The notes: generated by a model from the letters alone, not told the origin. DNA of 64,000 nt from Hydnum rufescens UP504 (GCA_014904985.1 MU128985.1:124001-188000); one strand, 5' to 3'. Positions 22,706 through 35,813 are shown, counted from the stretch's first letter. Made by a program: numbers and translations.

Positions 22706-25700
22706 ATGCATCTCAATGGAACCTCTGCGCACAAGGTGTTAGAAAATCCCACTGCACTCAACGCTATGTCCTCGCTCCCCAATGGGACCACAAAGGCTCT
22801 CACAAACGCGGTTCTAGCTGCCCAAACCACCAATGATGCAGCCGGGGCACCTGTGCAGGTCATCAATGAGGAGAAAAAATTCACGCCCGACCTTAGCGGG
22901 TATATTTCAAGCTGGGGACTCGCTGAAGCTGGCTTCAATTACGACGTCGTGGCTGTTTTTGGCTCCCAGTCTACAGGCAAAAGTACGCTACTAAACCGTC
23001 TATTTGGTACATCCTTCGACGTCATGGATGAAACGCACCGGCGGCAAACGACCAAGGGCATATGGATGTGCCGAGGCAAGGGAATGAACGTCATGGTCAT
23101 GGACGTCGAAGGCACAGATGGGCGTGAACGCGGCGAGGACCAAGATTTTGAAAGAAAATCAGCTTTGTTTTCCCTCGCTAGCTCGGAGGTCCTTATTGTC
23201 AATATCTGGGAGCATCAAATTGGTCTCTATCAGGGTGCCAATATGGGTCTTCTCAAGACCGTCTTCGAAGTTAATTTAGGCCTGTTCGGGAATCGTGGGT
23301 CTGAAGGGTATGTGTGATTATCGCCGAGGCTGAACATGATCCTGACTGGTTTATACACATCCACGTGGATGCAGCATGTCTCAACGCACCCTACTCCTAT
23401 TCGTTATTCGCGACCATGTTGGGTCAACCCCACTTGCAAACCTCGCCCAAACACTCCAAGCCGATCTTACCAAAATATGGGACTCGCTTTCTAAACCTCC
23501 AGAGCTCGCTGACCGCCATCTCACTGACTATTTCGACCTTTCATTCACTGGTCTTCCTCACAAAGTCCTTCTACCAGAGAAATTTGAGGCTGAGGTCGCC
23601 GAACTTAGGAAACGGTTCCTGCACCGTGAACGAGATGATTACGTGTTCAAACCTGCGTACCACAAACGGATTCCGGCTGATGGAGTGGCACACTATATGG
23701 AAGGCATCTGGGTATGCCTTCTTGGAACCCCTGTATCCGGTTTCATGAACTAAATTACTTTCTCCTTGTACCCATGTTATGCTATGATAGGAACAAGTGC
23801 AAACAAATAAGGACCTTGACCTTCCAACTCAGCAAGAACTTCTCGCCCAGTTCCGCTGCGACGAGATTGCCACAGTCGCGCTTGAGCAATTTACAGCACA
23901 AGCTAAGCCACTGCGCAAACCGATCGAGAGTGGACATGTGCTCGAGGCCCTAGGCAAATCCATGCGATCCTGGAAAAATGAGGCATTAGGTCTACCGTTT
24001 CAAATTCCCTCATCCCTATTCGTTTATTCACATTTGGCCACCTTTTGCAGCTCGATTCGATCGCGATGCATCTCGATATCACCAAGGTGTCTATCATCGG
24101 AAACGCGGGGATCTGGTCGTGCAGCTTCATGCCACACTTGGCCCGCTATTCCTCGGACAATTGAAAAACCTCCACAAACTCGCGCTTGCGAACTTCAAAC
24201 GAGAGGTCGTTGAGGGTGTCAAGGGCGATGGATATGATTTTGGTGAGCTTGTAAGAAAGAGTCGGGAAAAGAATGAGGGCGAGTTCGTTGCTGGTGCCCT
24301 TGGTGGGTTTCTCCCCGTCGTTTGATACAATTTCATAATCTGACCGACGAGAGGACTACAGAGGGTTTGGTGGAGGGCACGGATTGGACATACGAAGAAG
24401 AACTCGATCTTCTCAGACAGGAAATCACTGTCATTGCGGACCAATGTCGCGCAGACGAAACAAAGAAGATGATTAACCATATCGAAGTGCGTCTTCGGTG
24501 TCTCTTGGGAATCAAGTGCTACAGCTCAAGTCTTTCATTTAGCGCACGTTGAAGCGGCAGATTGCAGAGCCGATAGAGCTGGCTCTCAACAAGGCGGTGC
24601 CAACTATGTGGGACAGTGTTCTTAGAGTCTTCACCGATACCCTTGGCAAAGCCACCGCAACATATCTAATAAAAGCCAAAAGTGCGCGTATCTCTACGCA
24701 CCGAGTTGCCTCGGGTATCTAACCTTGGGTCCCATTTCCGCGCAGGTTTCAATTGCACTGAAGAAGAAAACACTGCATCACTCAACATCTTACGACGGCG
24801 CGCATGGCAAGCCTTGCGAGCGAAAGTGGACGAACAAACCTCCGACACTAGTATTCTCGCCAAATTAAGATCCACTTTCGAGGATCGCTTCCGCTATGAC
24901 GAAAATGGGGTCCCGCGGGTATGGAAGCCCGACGATGATATAGATGCCGCCTTTCGCAAGGCTCGGGACCAGGTAAATTCCCTCGTTAATGTTGAAGACG
25001 CTGATACCAACACAGTCTGCATCGTAGACTTTGGAACTTGTCCCGCTGTATGCAAAGATTCAACCCGTCGACACATCACTAGAAGTCAGCCTCCCATCAG
25101 ATGGTGGAGATGAGCTTCTCGCTGGGGAAGGTGAATTCGACTTCGCTGCTACACTTGTCGTTTTCTCCGAGTCGAAGCAGGTCGACTTGGTGGCCAAGTT
25201 CCGGCGAGACGCAGACGCCTACTATGTCGAGGCCAAGCGATCAATCGTCAGCAGTGTTTCCCAGATCCCAATGTGGATATATGCCCTCCTCGTCGTCCTC
25301 GGCTGGAACGAGGCAGTGGCGATCCTTTTCAATCCCATCTATTTCGCTGTACTTCTCACTACCCTGGCTTCTGCGTGAGTCTCTCCCCTTCGTTCCCTCA
25401 ACGGACTCGTGTCTCAATGGGTTGCCCTCCAGGTACATGATTGTAAAACTTCATCTCGTGGGACCTCTAATGAATATCACCCAAGCCATTGGCGGCGAGG
25501 TATGTGGCATACTCTCATTCCTACCTTCCCTTGCTCTAGGTAGCAAACACCATTTACTCCCCGATAGGTGCGACGACAAGCAACAAATCGTCTACGAGAG
25601 CACTTCAGCGAGCCTCAACTCGCGTCACCAGTCACCGTCCGGAATCGGGATTCTACTCGGTCAGACGACACTGACGATGAGTTTCGGGTGCGCACAGAGC

Positions 25701-25726
25701 GCAATGTCACGTTCGCGGCGCAGTGA
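22706..25726 (+). CDS. SEY1: ER-fusion dynamin-like GTPase Sey1
   Basis: Atlastin/RHD3-family GTPase that drives homotypic ER membrane fusion. The first exon (ATG 22706) carries the G domain: P-loop [28 protein letters not shown] and [20 protein letters not shown]. Later exons include [94 protein letters not shown] and [19 protein letters not shown]. Near the C-terminus, [20 protein letters not shown] and [17 protein letters not shown] form the membrane hairpin, and a cytosolic tail ([13 protein letters not shown]) follows. The TGA is at 25724-25726. All introns I tried keep frame (for example GTGGGT...ACTACAG before [12 protein letters not shown]), so this gene seems intact. Length is consistent with fungal Sey1 (about 800 residues). 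Confidence 0.95.
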
Positions 25727-26789
25727 ACTATGGTTTCTTGTTTCTGTCATACACTAATCGCATGCATGGACAATTGAGGGTATCTTTCATCGTCGTTGCG
25801 AGTTGCTTGTAAATGCACTAAAAGGCGCTTAGCACTTGAATTTAGAACGACGTTAGGGACAGATCGTTCCCCCGCTTGTCTTAATTATGACTGATTTTGG
25901 CGCGTAGTACGAGTGAGGAAGCTTTTTTCAAATACTTGTGTTTTCTCAGGTTCTCCTACTCCACCAAATATATCTAATGCGTCGGTGCGCCCAACAACTA
26001 CCGGATATCCTAGGCAATCGGTCTTGTCCATCGTGAACGATACAGTATATAAAATAAACCGCCACAATCCACCTTTAACCTTGACCATGATGATGATGTT
26101 ATCAGTCTATATGCCTAAAAAGGCATGTGGTATTTGGGTAAGAATGCAGGTGAGTGGTGGGCAGCGAGGGAGAGACTTATGCAGCTATGGAGAGGGAAAT
26201 GAGCAGAGAAGCTCGATGTTCCCGGCTAAGTCCGATGGCTACTAGTATTCTATTCGTTCTTGCCACGAACAAATCCATGTACAATCGCATCTATGTGCTT
26301 ATTTCCCTTCAAAAGTCTCATGCGAAGACTATGTTATCTGTGGAGTATTCTGGACTATCTTTCCTAGAGTTCTGGGGTCGTCGAGGGTGCTTGAAACTTA
26401 ATTGTTCCTGAGATGAGCCTCTACGATACCTCTATGGATTACAAATACACCCCACAGATCGCTTCCGTTTTGCCTGCACGGTCATATTTATGGCCACGTT
26501 CCCAGTACTACGCGACAATATTTTGTCCACATTTGGCGCGTGTCGGATCACCTCCTGACAGTTATCCCCCCCCCGGAAATATCTATCCGGGCGATATTGA
26601 GAAAATGTAAGCCTTGCAACTACTTCATCATCATCCAGGAGAGGAGCAAATTTGTGTAGCAGACTTTTTTGGTTCCCCTTGCAATTGCTAATGATTTGCG
26701 CTGAATAAGGGATTAAAAGTCTTTGACGTTTTCGCTTCCCAGCTCCATCCATCCCCTCGACCGTAAACATCTCTAGCTAGGTCTCTTTG
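25727..26789. other. gene-free stretch
   Basis: 3' flank of SEY1 and unassigned DNA. Frames of up to 112 codons on either strand show no domain or splice support. Confidence 0.45.
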
Positions 26790-27923
26790 ATGGCATCAGA
26801 AATATCCAAGCCTCGTCCATGGAGACACCATAACGGAGAAACAATTGCCATTGGGTCCTTCCTACAGATCAATGCAAACAATGCCCAACTGCGCTTGGAG
26901 GGGGGCGAGGTCATGGATGTCCCCCTGGTAGATCTACGTCGAAACGACCTTGCTTTCCTCCTTGCTCCCCCAAAGGACGCTAACCTAGTGAGTCATCCAT
27001 TGCCTGACCACTCATATTCTTCTCAAACCATTAGCAGCTCGGCGCAGGTGCCTTGTCCAGTGTCATGGCGCCTGATGATGAGCCCCCTCTCACCATCAGT
27101 GCCCAGACTCTCCCTCTCCTTGCGAAGAGTCCTAATCCCATCCTATGGCCGGTATCCCAATTCTGTAAATCTGTCATGGATTCTAATTCGGGTCTGGATG
27201 CGCTGCTCAATGCCCACGTGACGCTCGCCACATCCTACCATGAGCCAGGAGTGAGTTCCGTATTCCTGATCCGATGTATACGTCCCCGATCGGAATCATA
27301 CTGAACCAAGAGCTGCAGGTTGTTGGACACGACTACGTCGTTGTACGGATACATACCAGCTCTGACATACTTACCGAAGCTAATCAGATCTGGCTCCGTT
27401 GCCAACGTAATCCGGGGGCGTACGATAAAGGAGCAAACATAGCTGCTCTGTATCGATTGCTCACGGCGAAACGGAGGGTTGCAGCAGTGGATAGCGTTAA
27501 ATTTTCCATTGATGAATCCAAACTCCGAAATACTGCTGATGACAGGTTCATTTTGACGTCGAGGTTTGAAAGTGTCCAATTGAGACATCTTCTTTCTCTG
27601 TTGGAAATCATCCATTCCACATCCCCTTCTTATGACTTGCTAACCTGTAATTCATGGTCCGCTCCACTGGTTCGTTTCCTCATGCGAAAGACCCCCATAA
27701 CAGTGATCTTGATTTTGCTAGGTGGTTTTCGGATGCTATTATCAAGACCCTTGATCGACTTGGGGAGAACTGGGATAATCGAGTAAAACTTAGCCTATGG
27801 AGGAAGCTCACTATGGCTTTAGGGGGGGGTACTGAGAAAACTACCCGTGAAGTGGCCAAACAATTCCTAGGTCTCAACTCACCCAGCTCGCAACCACTGG
27901 GGGTACGTATCTCATTTCGATAA
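26790..27923 (+). CDS. unrecognised protein, copy 1 of a tandem pair
   Basis: Function unknown. ATG 26790 opens MASEISKPRPWRHHNGETIA. Introns GTGAGT...CATTAG, GTGAGT...CTGCAG and GTCCGC...TGCTAG keep frame. They join LLAKSPNPILWPVSQFCKSV, VVGHDYVVVRIHTSSD, IWLRCQRNPG, DSVKFSIDESKL, LRHLLSLLEIIHSTSPSYDL and then LTCNSWWFSDAIIKTLDRLG. The last exon ends LGLNSPSSQPLG, where a GTACGT donor suggests a further exon; without it the frame stops at 27923. The order of motifs is repeated in the next gene, so this is a real family. No signal peptide or membrane segment seen. Confidence 0.65.
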
Positions 27924-28040
27924 TGCTCTTCCGATTCGTGATTGTGACGCGATGCGATGGCGTTCCGCATCCTGTTTCCGTGTGATTACTTCATCACGCC
28001 ATATAGCCCGGTCCATCGCATGGCTCAGCCGGTCCAGCCG

Positions 28041-28851
28041 TTATGGGGAAATATTCCAGCCTTGGCGACGTGGGTGCCGTAATTCCGGCATCTTTGATGA
28101 GTCCGTTCGTTCCACAACTTCTCCCCGTTCCGTCATTTGACCAGAAGTATTCACAGGCTCCATTGATCCATTTGTATCTACTGTCAGAACTCTTGGGGTG
28201 ATGGATTGTCCCGTAGCCACGCTCTGCGGCCTCATTCGCTCCAACCCAGCCACAGGAAGTGGTAGAATACATAGTTTGGTGCGGCGGAGAAGGACTGCAG
28301 GAGTGAGACACGAGTTCATCCTGCTTCGTGTCAGTATTCCAACCATGACGGATATGTGGATTCGCCTCGAACGTTCTGCTCGCACCCGCGCAGGGTCCCC
28401 CGTCGCCTCATTGTCACAGTCGAACTTTCCAACCAATGACACAGTGAGTAACGATGGCCGAGTCCGAGCTGGGCTATTTATCAATGCTTATGGCCTATAG
28501 TGTAAAGTTTCGGAAAAGGACTCCAGTCTCCTAACGGATGATGTTAGCTTCATCGCAGCCATCGTTGAATTCGGCACTCCACCCAGCCTCGACAATCTAG
28601 AGCGATTGTTGAGGATTATCTCTGAAGAGTCTAAAATTTACAATGTTCTCAAAGTGCGTCGTTATCTTGATTCTTACCCTGGAGGCATCGAAATCTCACG
28701 CCATCGCGATTGCTCCCAGGAGAACTGCTGGTTCTATGCAACAATCATCCAAGATGTTCTCGCAAAATGGTGTGATGGAATTTTACAAGGAACTTTGTCC
28801 CACCTGAAGTTTGGTTGGGAGGCGCGCGACCGGATACATGCTCGGAGGTGA
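28041..28851 (+). CDS. unrecognised protein, copy 2 of a tandem pair
   Basis: Function unknown. It shares the layout of the gene at 26790: RHEFILLRVSIPTMTDMWIR and RLERSAR align with the HDYVVVRI...WLRCQRN part. NDTV...SEKDSSLLTDDVSF aligns with the DSVKFS part, and SLDNLERLLRIISEESKIYN aligns with RHLLSLLEII. VLK|ENCWFYATIIQDVL, across an intron GTGCGT...CCCAG, aligns with LTCNSWWFSDAIIKTL. The stop is TGA 28849-28851. The start is uncertain: an ATG at 28041 (MGKYSSLGDVGAVIP) needs a frame change near 28155 (acceptor TTCACAG) to enter the main frame. The 5' end might instead belong to the last exon of copy 1. Confidence 0.52.
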
Positions 28852-31800
28852 AGTTCTGCACTTACGCTATAGCGGCACATTTGGCTGATAATCTTCATCT
28901 TGAAGAGACGAAGTTATGAACCTGGCAGGTGGTGCATAAGGGGCATTTCCTTCTCCCCTTTCGTTTGTTCCGATATTTCTCCGCTGTACGATGTATTCCT
29001 ATATCCCGGGGGCTGGCCATGACCTGTAAGTAAAACTTGTAGTAATGCGGAAGCCAGAGCACTCTCCATCAATCTCGAACTGCTTTCGAACTCTCAAGAT
29101 GGACAACAATCCGTATATCTCTCGAGTGCCCCAAAAATCGTGAGGATGGACATTGCAGAATTGATAAACGATGATAAATGAGTGTCCATATGGCCGGGCT
29201 CGTTCCCACCATGCCGTGGGTTCGTGTCCTAGCAGGCCCTGAGCCCTCTTCGATCCGTCCTATCCAAACCGGGTCTACTGAGATGCGAAAGATTAAGACA
29301 TCTGCCTAGGGGGTCGAGTTCTCCTAGACTAACACGGTGTACCACGTGTCAAACCGAGTGTTTCGAACATCCAGAGCGGAAAGGGTACAGATGGTCTATT
29401 CAGACTCGAGGTGTGTCATCCGTCTGCCCGCGATTTCAACTCCCCTGCTTTAGAACCAGTTTTTCATTCTTTGATATTGGATATATTTGGTTCTTCGGCC
29501 TGGGATAGGATAGGTAGGTCCGGGAAAGAGGTGTCGGGAGACGTCTAGCTTGAAAACGTGTTCATTGCCCCATACGTGGCTACCATGCTATCCCGTGTAA
29601 TTGAGCAAGACCTACCATCCACTACGTCGAAAAAATAATCGAGGACACCGGAAGGCTCTGGTGCCCACCAGGATCGTAAAAAAAAACTTTTTCCTTGCTG
29701 AAATCGCTCAGTCAAACTTGGCCAAATAGACTTCGTTCAAACGGGCTTTGGCCACAGATATTGGTCATTTGAAAACAGTGACCTTGCCGTTAGTCTGCCG
29801 ATCGGTTTGTTATTCAATCTAATCAAGTACTGGGAGGGAGGGCACGTGATTTTCACCAGCCGCAGTAGAGAAGATGCCGACCATGCTGGACCAGGGGGTA
29901 TGCGTTTCGGATCTACATACCGTGCTCCGAATTTCGTCCAGAGAACACAACAAGCTTCCGAACTGCGACCAAAAGGAAGAATGTATCACGATGGCACTGC
30001 CCATTCAGTTGAGCGCTCGGTATCATCACATCCCTTCATGATGAGATTGAGCCGAACACAAGCCCAATGTTGATGAGAATCTGGGCGGTCGGCAGGAAGG
30101 ATCTTGGGCAGGGCCCAAATCAATGGGCTTCTTCTGTGCAAAATTGTGAAAGGGATAATAACGAGGTGAATTGGACCATCCACCCGATTCACATTCAGCT
30201 TGTGGTCCTCATACCAATTGCAGGGTGAAGCTCCCATGGCATATGAAGCAGTCAAAAAAGGCGTGCTGATTGATGCATCCAATGGCCCAGATTCCCAATT
30301 GATAAGCTTAGTAGGCTTCTGTGGAGCAAAGACGAAGAAGGGTCATAAACCAAAGAGGATGATTTGGACCGTTGCCTACAAACCAGAGGGACAGAGCAAA
30401 AGCAGTAAGACCTCATTGAATAATCTTACCAGTGCCCCCACAGGACGATTATGGGAATCACCACTGGTAGGCTAGAAAACTTGATCCCAATGGTGAAGGT
30501 TTTGTGAATGACTAACACAGAGGAAGGAGGAATGAGAGACGGTGAAAATGAAGGGAACATGCCACCACAGCTGTTGGATGGGTTGTCGATGGGATTGAGG
30601 GGGCCGACCTCGCGGGGGATGACCACTGCCTCGAGGAGAATCGGGTGACTTGGACGTGGGATATTTTGACGATTGTAGTATATCTTCATCGCTGTTTTTC
30701 CAGAGCCAAATACGGATATCTCAGGAATCGTACTTTGGCTGAAGTCTACAGCGAAATGTTAGCGAGATTAATATTACGCCATCCATTATGTGAAAACAAC
30801 AGGAGCCCCCGAGGTGGTTAAGCAACAGCAGGTTATATATATCCATGTCCTAACGAACTGCTGATGAGATGGGGAAATGGGGCATAAAATGTTGCTGCTT
30901 GTGACTAGATGTCAGAGTGCGGGTTTGTTGACCAGCCCTACCGGGAGTGATAGATGTATCAGGAGACTTAGTCAACAGATTTGGCCAATTTTGGCTGCTT
31001 TTTGAAGTCTGGAGCCTCTGGGCCTCAAAAAAGAACAACCAAAAGCTCTTGACCGAGTTTTCTGATGCGCATCTTGAAATAATGTTCTAGTTGGGGATTA
31101 ATGTACGTACGTTGGCGAGGTTCGAATTATAAAGCGTGACGGGCATGAATTGCGAGTCCTCAGTTGCAAACTCGAATAAATAGCTCTAGCGAGAGAAGTA
31201 CCAGCCCGGCCCGGCAATTCCCAAGATTCCCACGCTCCCACGCTCCACCGCCTTGTGCCGTCCACCATGCACATTAATAACGTTCCTTAACCTGCACCGT
31301 TTTTTGAAATGCGCCATTGGCAAGGAACCTCAGCATTTGTAAGGAGCGGGGAACGTGCAACGAAAGGTTTTCCAGCGAATGATTGTGCTTTTCTATTAAA
31401 CAGGGATACTTGTTTAATATGCATATTCTGCATGGCCGAGCTAGCCGATGTTCGATTTCTAGCATGCTCTGGTCCAGACCTTTCCTTTCCCCCGAGACGT
31501 TCGGTTCTTGTCTTGGCTTCTCGATTTTCCCTGATCCAAAAATCTCAGACAAGTCGGGCATTCGACCCTGTATTTGTGTGCTTGCAGCTCTCAGAGGCTA
31601 CTAACAAACGTGCCGCGAACCGAAAGCATTCCTTTCGTGATGGTACACACCTTGGCTTCTGTTATGGATGATGGGAACTCTATCGACGTCCATGCGCCCG
31701 CAGGATTCTTCTCAAATCTGTGCAAATAAACTCCCGTCCCATCAGACTCAAGGGGACCCAATGCGTGATGAGCCAGATCCGAAGACCTGGCTTTAATCAG

Positions 31801-32144
31801 ATGCCCTAGGCACCCCTCAAAAATCCATAAGATGGTTGTTTTTCGCCACCCGAATCACCATTTTGAAAAGCTAATACGGTTTCTCATCGATCGGGGCTGA
31901 AACTGCGACCATCATATTTGACCACCCTTCTTTCGTTGTTCTCAACTCATCCACGAGCGGCGTTCATTGGCGTATAATCCCCCGTGCCTCTGTGTTGCAC
32001 CATTACTGCCACGTTCGTACCACGCGTAAGCTGATTCCTCATCATCTTCTATCCGATTATCATAATAAGAACGGATGTAGGGGCATAATGGGAGCAAAGC
32101 TAGGCTCTCCCCCATTCCAGACTTCTTAACACCCCTCTATCGCG
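28852..32144. other. gene-free left half of duplication unit A
   Basis: No gene is supported. From about 29221 the DNA is a diverged copy of the stretch starting at 33613, with about 750 bp present only here (about 29520-30270). Conservation between the copies does not favour codon positions, so short frames here (for example 31309-31671) are unlikely to be genes. Confidence 0.5.
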
Positions 32145-33252
32145 ATGACTGTTACAACTACCACCGAGACCTTCACTGAAATCTTCACCAGGCTCGCCAA
32201 GAAGTATAAAAACTACGCCCCTGCCGCTGCGCTATTCTACTGGGACAATGGTGCAACCCATGGTGTCCGCGTCGAGGCTCCCTCCATTTTGAAGGAGTTC
32301 GTCGACAACGTGGCCTGGGGAAAAGGTATATTTATGTAGTCCAACCAGTCGATGGGCTAATAACATCCCCGTCCTCAGATCCTGAGGGCACCCTGTTCTT
32401 CAACGATGTAAAGGACCTCGACAATGACCCACCGATGACGACGACTGGAGCCACTACAACGTATACTACAACACGAACGTCGAGGCTAGCCAGCAAGCCG
32501 TTGTAGTCCAATTCTACGCAGATACCCAGGGCAGCTTCTTCGCCGAGGTATGGCACGTATCCTTCTTCTGATCTTCTCATGAATCTTACCTGTGTACTAG
32601 TTCGTTGGCAAGGACCCAGTGCGTCCCCTGAACCACTATGGCCCTGATGGTGACACTAAATGCAATTCTATCTCAGTCTCGTGCCGTCACCTACATCTTG
32701 GAGGCTAGGAAGGGCCGTTTCCTGCCTCTTAACAGCGGAAGTGCCTCTGCCCACGTCAAGAAGAAGAGTAGTGAATCGAAAGTTACCGTCAAGATCTCCG
32801 CCATCGGCAAGGAGGTCACTTTTAATGTCCCCGACAATTCCGCCGCTCAAGATATCGGTTCGCGTTCTCAATATCCTTGTATTCTCGGATGTGGGCTCAT
32901 GGAAACCTCAACAGATGTGTGGGGAAATCTTACGTTCAAGAAACTGAGTGACCTGAAGTCGGGTACGCTTTCGGTTGTGAACTACAACGACGACAGGATT
33001 CTCTTCTACCCGACCAACGGACAGCAGGCGATGCATGCTATTGTGAGTCCCCCTTTTCATATGCCTTTTGACTTCGGACATCTCTTATTCGCTTTATGTA
33101 TAGTTCATTCGTAAGTGTATCTGCTAAGCGCCTAAGGGACTCACATGATGCGTTTGCCTTTAGCGATCGAGACTACTGCTGCGGATGCGACTGCTCTTGG
33201 AACGTACTACTTCGTGACCAGCTCGGCGACGGCGACCTGGAGTGATATTTAG
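32145..33252 (+). CDS. unrecognised protein, duplicate A (frameshifted as read)
   Basis: Function unknown. Exon 1 MTVTTTTETFTEIFTRLAKK then KYKNYAPAAALFYWDNGA and ILKEFVDNVAWGK. An intron (GTATAT...CCTCAG) leads to DPEGTLFFNDVKDLDND. One T is missing at about 32433 (gacccaccg here, gaccctaccg in copy B), which shifts the frame. Later exons are clear: VVVQFYADTQGSFFAE, FVGKDP|SRAVTYILEARKGR, HVKKKSSESKVTVKI, DVWGNLTFKKLSDLKSGTLS, VVNYNDDRILFYPTNGQQ, a 7-nt microexon (33104-33110) and a last exon ETTAADATALGTYYF...TWSDI with TAG at 33250-33252. No signal peptide. Length about 260-270 residues when spliced. Copy B is intact at the shifted position, so the lesion is copy-specific or a base error. 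Confidence 0.68.
33104..33110 (+). other. 7-nt microexon TTCATTC
   Basis: Flanked by an acceptor (tttatgtatag) and a donor (gtaagtg). Including it joins QAMHAI to ETTAADATAL in frame via F-I-P. The same microexon with the same borders is at 36775-36781 in copy B. Confidence 0.6.
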
Positions 33253-35813
33253 TCTACCACAGCTGGAGGGCATGGAACGATTTCACTTTTCAGAAACTGA
33301 TTGAAGCTACGAGATCGGCGAATACTCCTGTACGTACAAGTCTCGTCTAGCAAAATGTAACATGATGTATGGTTGTACTGCGAGGGAATCATGATGACAC
33401 TTGAAATGATTTCACCCACGGTATCCTCCCGAGTAGTCTGTTTCTGGATTAGATGGATGTCGCGGCTTGGGGAAGTACGTAAATGCCCCTGACATTAATG
33501 ACGGTGCCAATGATAAAAATGGACAGTAATGAATCTGACTACATCAACTAGAGTGGAGACAGGTGGCAGAGGGGCAAGCGCGAGGTCTAGGGAGGGTGCA
33601 GGCCCTGTTTCCGTGTCCTAGCAGGTCTTCAGCCTCTTCGATCCGTCCTACCCAAGCTAAGTCTACTGAAATGCACAAGGTCAAGACATCTGTCTATGAG
33701 GACACGCTCTCCTAGACTAGCACGGTGGGCCACATGTCAAACTGAGTGTCTTGAACGTCCAGAGCCCAGAGGCTATGGGTGGTCTATCGGGCTCGAGGTG
33801 TGTCGTCTGTCTGCCCGCGATTTCAACACTCTGCTTTGGAACCAGTGCCGCATTCTTCGATATTGCATATATTTGCTTCTTCGGCCTGAGATAGGATAGG
33901 TAGTTCCCAAATCAATGGTCTGGATTCCGAACTGACAAAGATGGTAGGCTTCTATGCAACAAACCAGCGGGGCTCACGAACAAAAGAGGATAATTTAGAC
34001 GTTTGCCTATGATCAGAGGGGTGGAGCAAAAGCAGCAATACTTTTTTGAATGATCTTACATGTGTTCCCACAGGGCGACTATGGGAATCATTATTTGAAG
34101 GCTAGAAAATTATTCGGACATGATGCTGCTGATGAACATGTTGTGAATGACTAATATACGCAATGAAATGGAACTAGGGACCGTACCGCTACAGTTGCTG
34201 AAAGGATTGCCAGCGATTATAGTATATCTTCGTCGCTGTGTTTCCAGAGCCAAATACGGAGATCTTGGGGAGCGTGCTTTGGCGAAGCCTGTACCGAAAG
34301 GTTAGCGAGATCAATATTACGCTATCCACTAGATGAAAAACAACGAAGCTCCGGAGATGGCTAAGCACCAGATAAATGTATCCATTCCATGACCTAACGA
34401 AGAACTGTTGAGGTGGGGAAATAAGGCATAAATTTTTGTTGCTCGTGAGTAAACCTCAACACGGGGTTGTTAATAACCTCCACTGGAATTCATAAGTGAG
34501 AACGGGGAATCTATCGCTGAAAAGCCTTTCGCTCCACTTTCTCCGCGTCCTGACAAATGACAAGGTCCCCTGCGAATAGCGGGTCTCAAAAAACACCACA
34601 GGTTAAGGGGAATGAATTAACATGGATGGTGGACTGTAGATGCAGACGAAGGGCATGGAGGAGAACTGTTGGAATTGGGGATGGGTGAGCTCTAACGCTC
34701 ATCGCTTAGTTAGTGTAGTCTCTGGATAGTTCCTCTGGATGTACCGAAATTTCCTCAAGTGTTAGCTTGAGCTCTGATAAAACAGTCCGTCTTTCCTCTC
34801 GTTGCGAATCCAAGTGGCTCCGCAGCGATTCTTCAACAAGACAGTGGAAAACGACGAGGGGGAGCGTGGGAAATTGAGGATCGTGGGAATTGCCGGGCTC
34901 GTATTCCTTCGCTAGAGCTGTTATTCGAGTTTGCGGACTGAGCGTCAAAGTGCTCACAATTCGGCCCCACCGTGCTTTGTAATTTGATCTATTGACCACC
35001 GTCTATGTATTAATCCCAAAGCAGAGGCTTCTTTCACGATGCCAGATGACTATGCTCTTCTAAACATTGATGCTTGTCTAATATGCATGGCCGAGGCTGC
35101 CGATGCTCGATCTCTGGCAATTCTCTGGCCCGAGACCATTTCTTTCCCTGCAGATGTTCGGCTCCCCTCATGGCTTCTCGGCTTCGACCTCTCTGATGAT
35201 CCAAGAATCTCAGACAAGTCTAGCACTCGACCTTGTATTCCTGGGATTCCAGCTCTCGGAGGCTTCCAAAACATGCTACGAAGCAAAGGAGTGTCCTCTA
35301 TGAGGGTTTACACCTTGTTTTCTGTTTTGCATGATGTGAATCATATTAGCTGCGACCTCCAAGCGCTCGCAGAATCCTTCTCACTATTTGCGCAAATAAA
35401 ATCCCGTCACATCAGACTCAAGGGGACCCAAGACGTAATGAGCCAGTCCAAATAAGACCTGGCTGTAGTCAGATGCCCTAGGCACCCCCCCAAAACTCAA
35501 CAAGATGCTTGTTCTTCGCCACCCGAATCACTCTTTTGAGAAGCTACTACAGTTTCTGATTCATCGGAGTTGAGGTTGCGATCATCATATTTGACCATCC
35601 TTGTTTCCTTGTTGACTCATTTAGGCGCGGCGTTTATCAGCGTGTAATCCTCCGTATCGCTGTGCTGCGCCATTACGGCCACGTTCGTACCACGCGCCAG
35701 CCGATTCCTCATCGTCTTCTACCCGATTATCATAATGAGAATGGACGTAGGGGTATAAAGGGGGCCCAAGTCGGGCTTTCCCCCATCCCAGACTTCTCAA
35801 CACCTCTATCGCG
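33253..35813. other. gene-free left half of duplication unit B
   Basis: No gene is supported. Mostly diverged repeat of unit A, including the block with cctagactagcacggtgg. A 97-codon minus-strand frame at 34706-34999 and a 138-codon plus frame at 35039-35455 are not conserved as proteins in unit A. Confidence 0.5.
35754..35759 (+). promoter_or_regulatory. TATA box of duplicate B
   Basis: gggTATAAAgggg lies 55-60 bp upstream of the ATG at 35814, a usual spacing for a fungal core promoter. The same position in duplicate A reads ggggcataatggg, so its TATA box is lost. Confidence 0.6.

Larger units (their letters stand above)
29221..33428 (+). repeat. tandem duplication unit A
   Basis: Direct repeat with 33613-37095. 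Matching blocks: 29221-29518 with 33613-33905 (gtgtcctagcagg, cctagactaacacggtg, tctgcccgcgatttcaac). 30270-30475 with about 33910-34110. 30750-30905 with about 34300-34450. 31430-31790 with about 35085-35480. 31800-33428 (gene and flanks) with about 35460-37095. The gene blocks are roughly 95% alike and the outer blocks more diverged. Confidence 0.88.

Noticed and set aside
31101..31130. ggttcgaat-like sequences as possible tRNA T-arms (also near 37190, 39435 and 46090)
   Set aside because: No matching D-arm, anticodon stem or acceptor stem could be paired around any of them.
31309..35455. Plus-strand frames 31309-31671 and 35039-35455 as a duplicated gene pair
   Set aside because: They lie in corresponding duplicated blocks, but the reading frames are not conserved as proteins; indels between copies are not in multiples of three.
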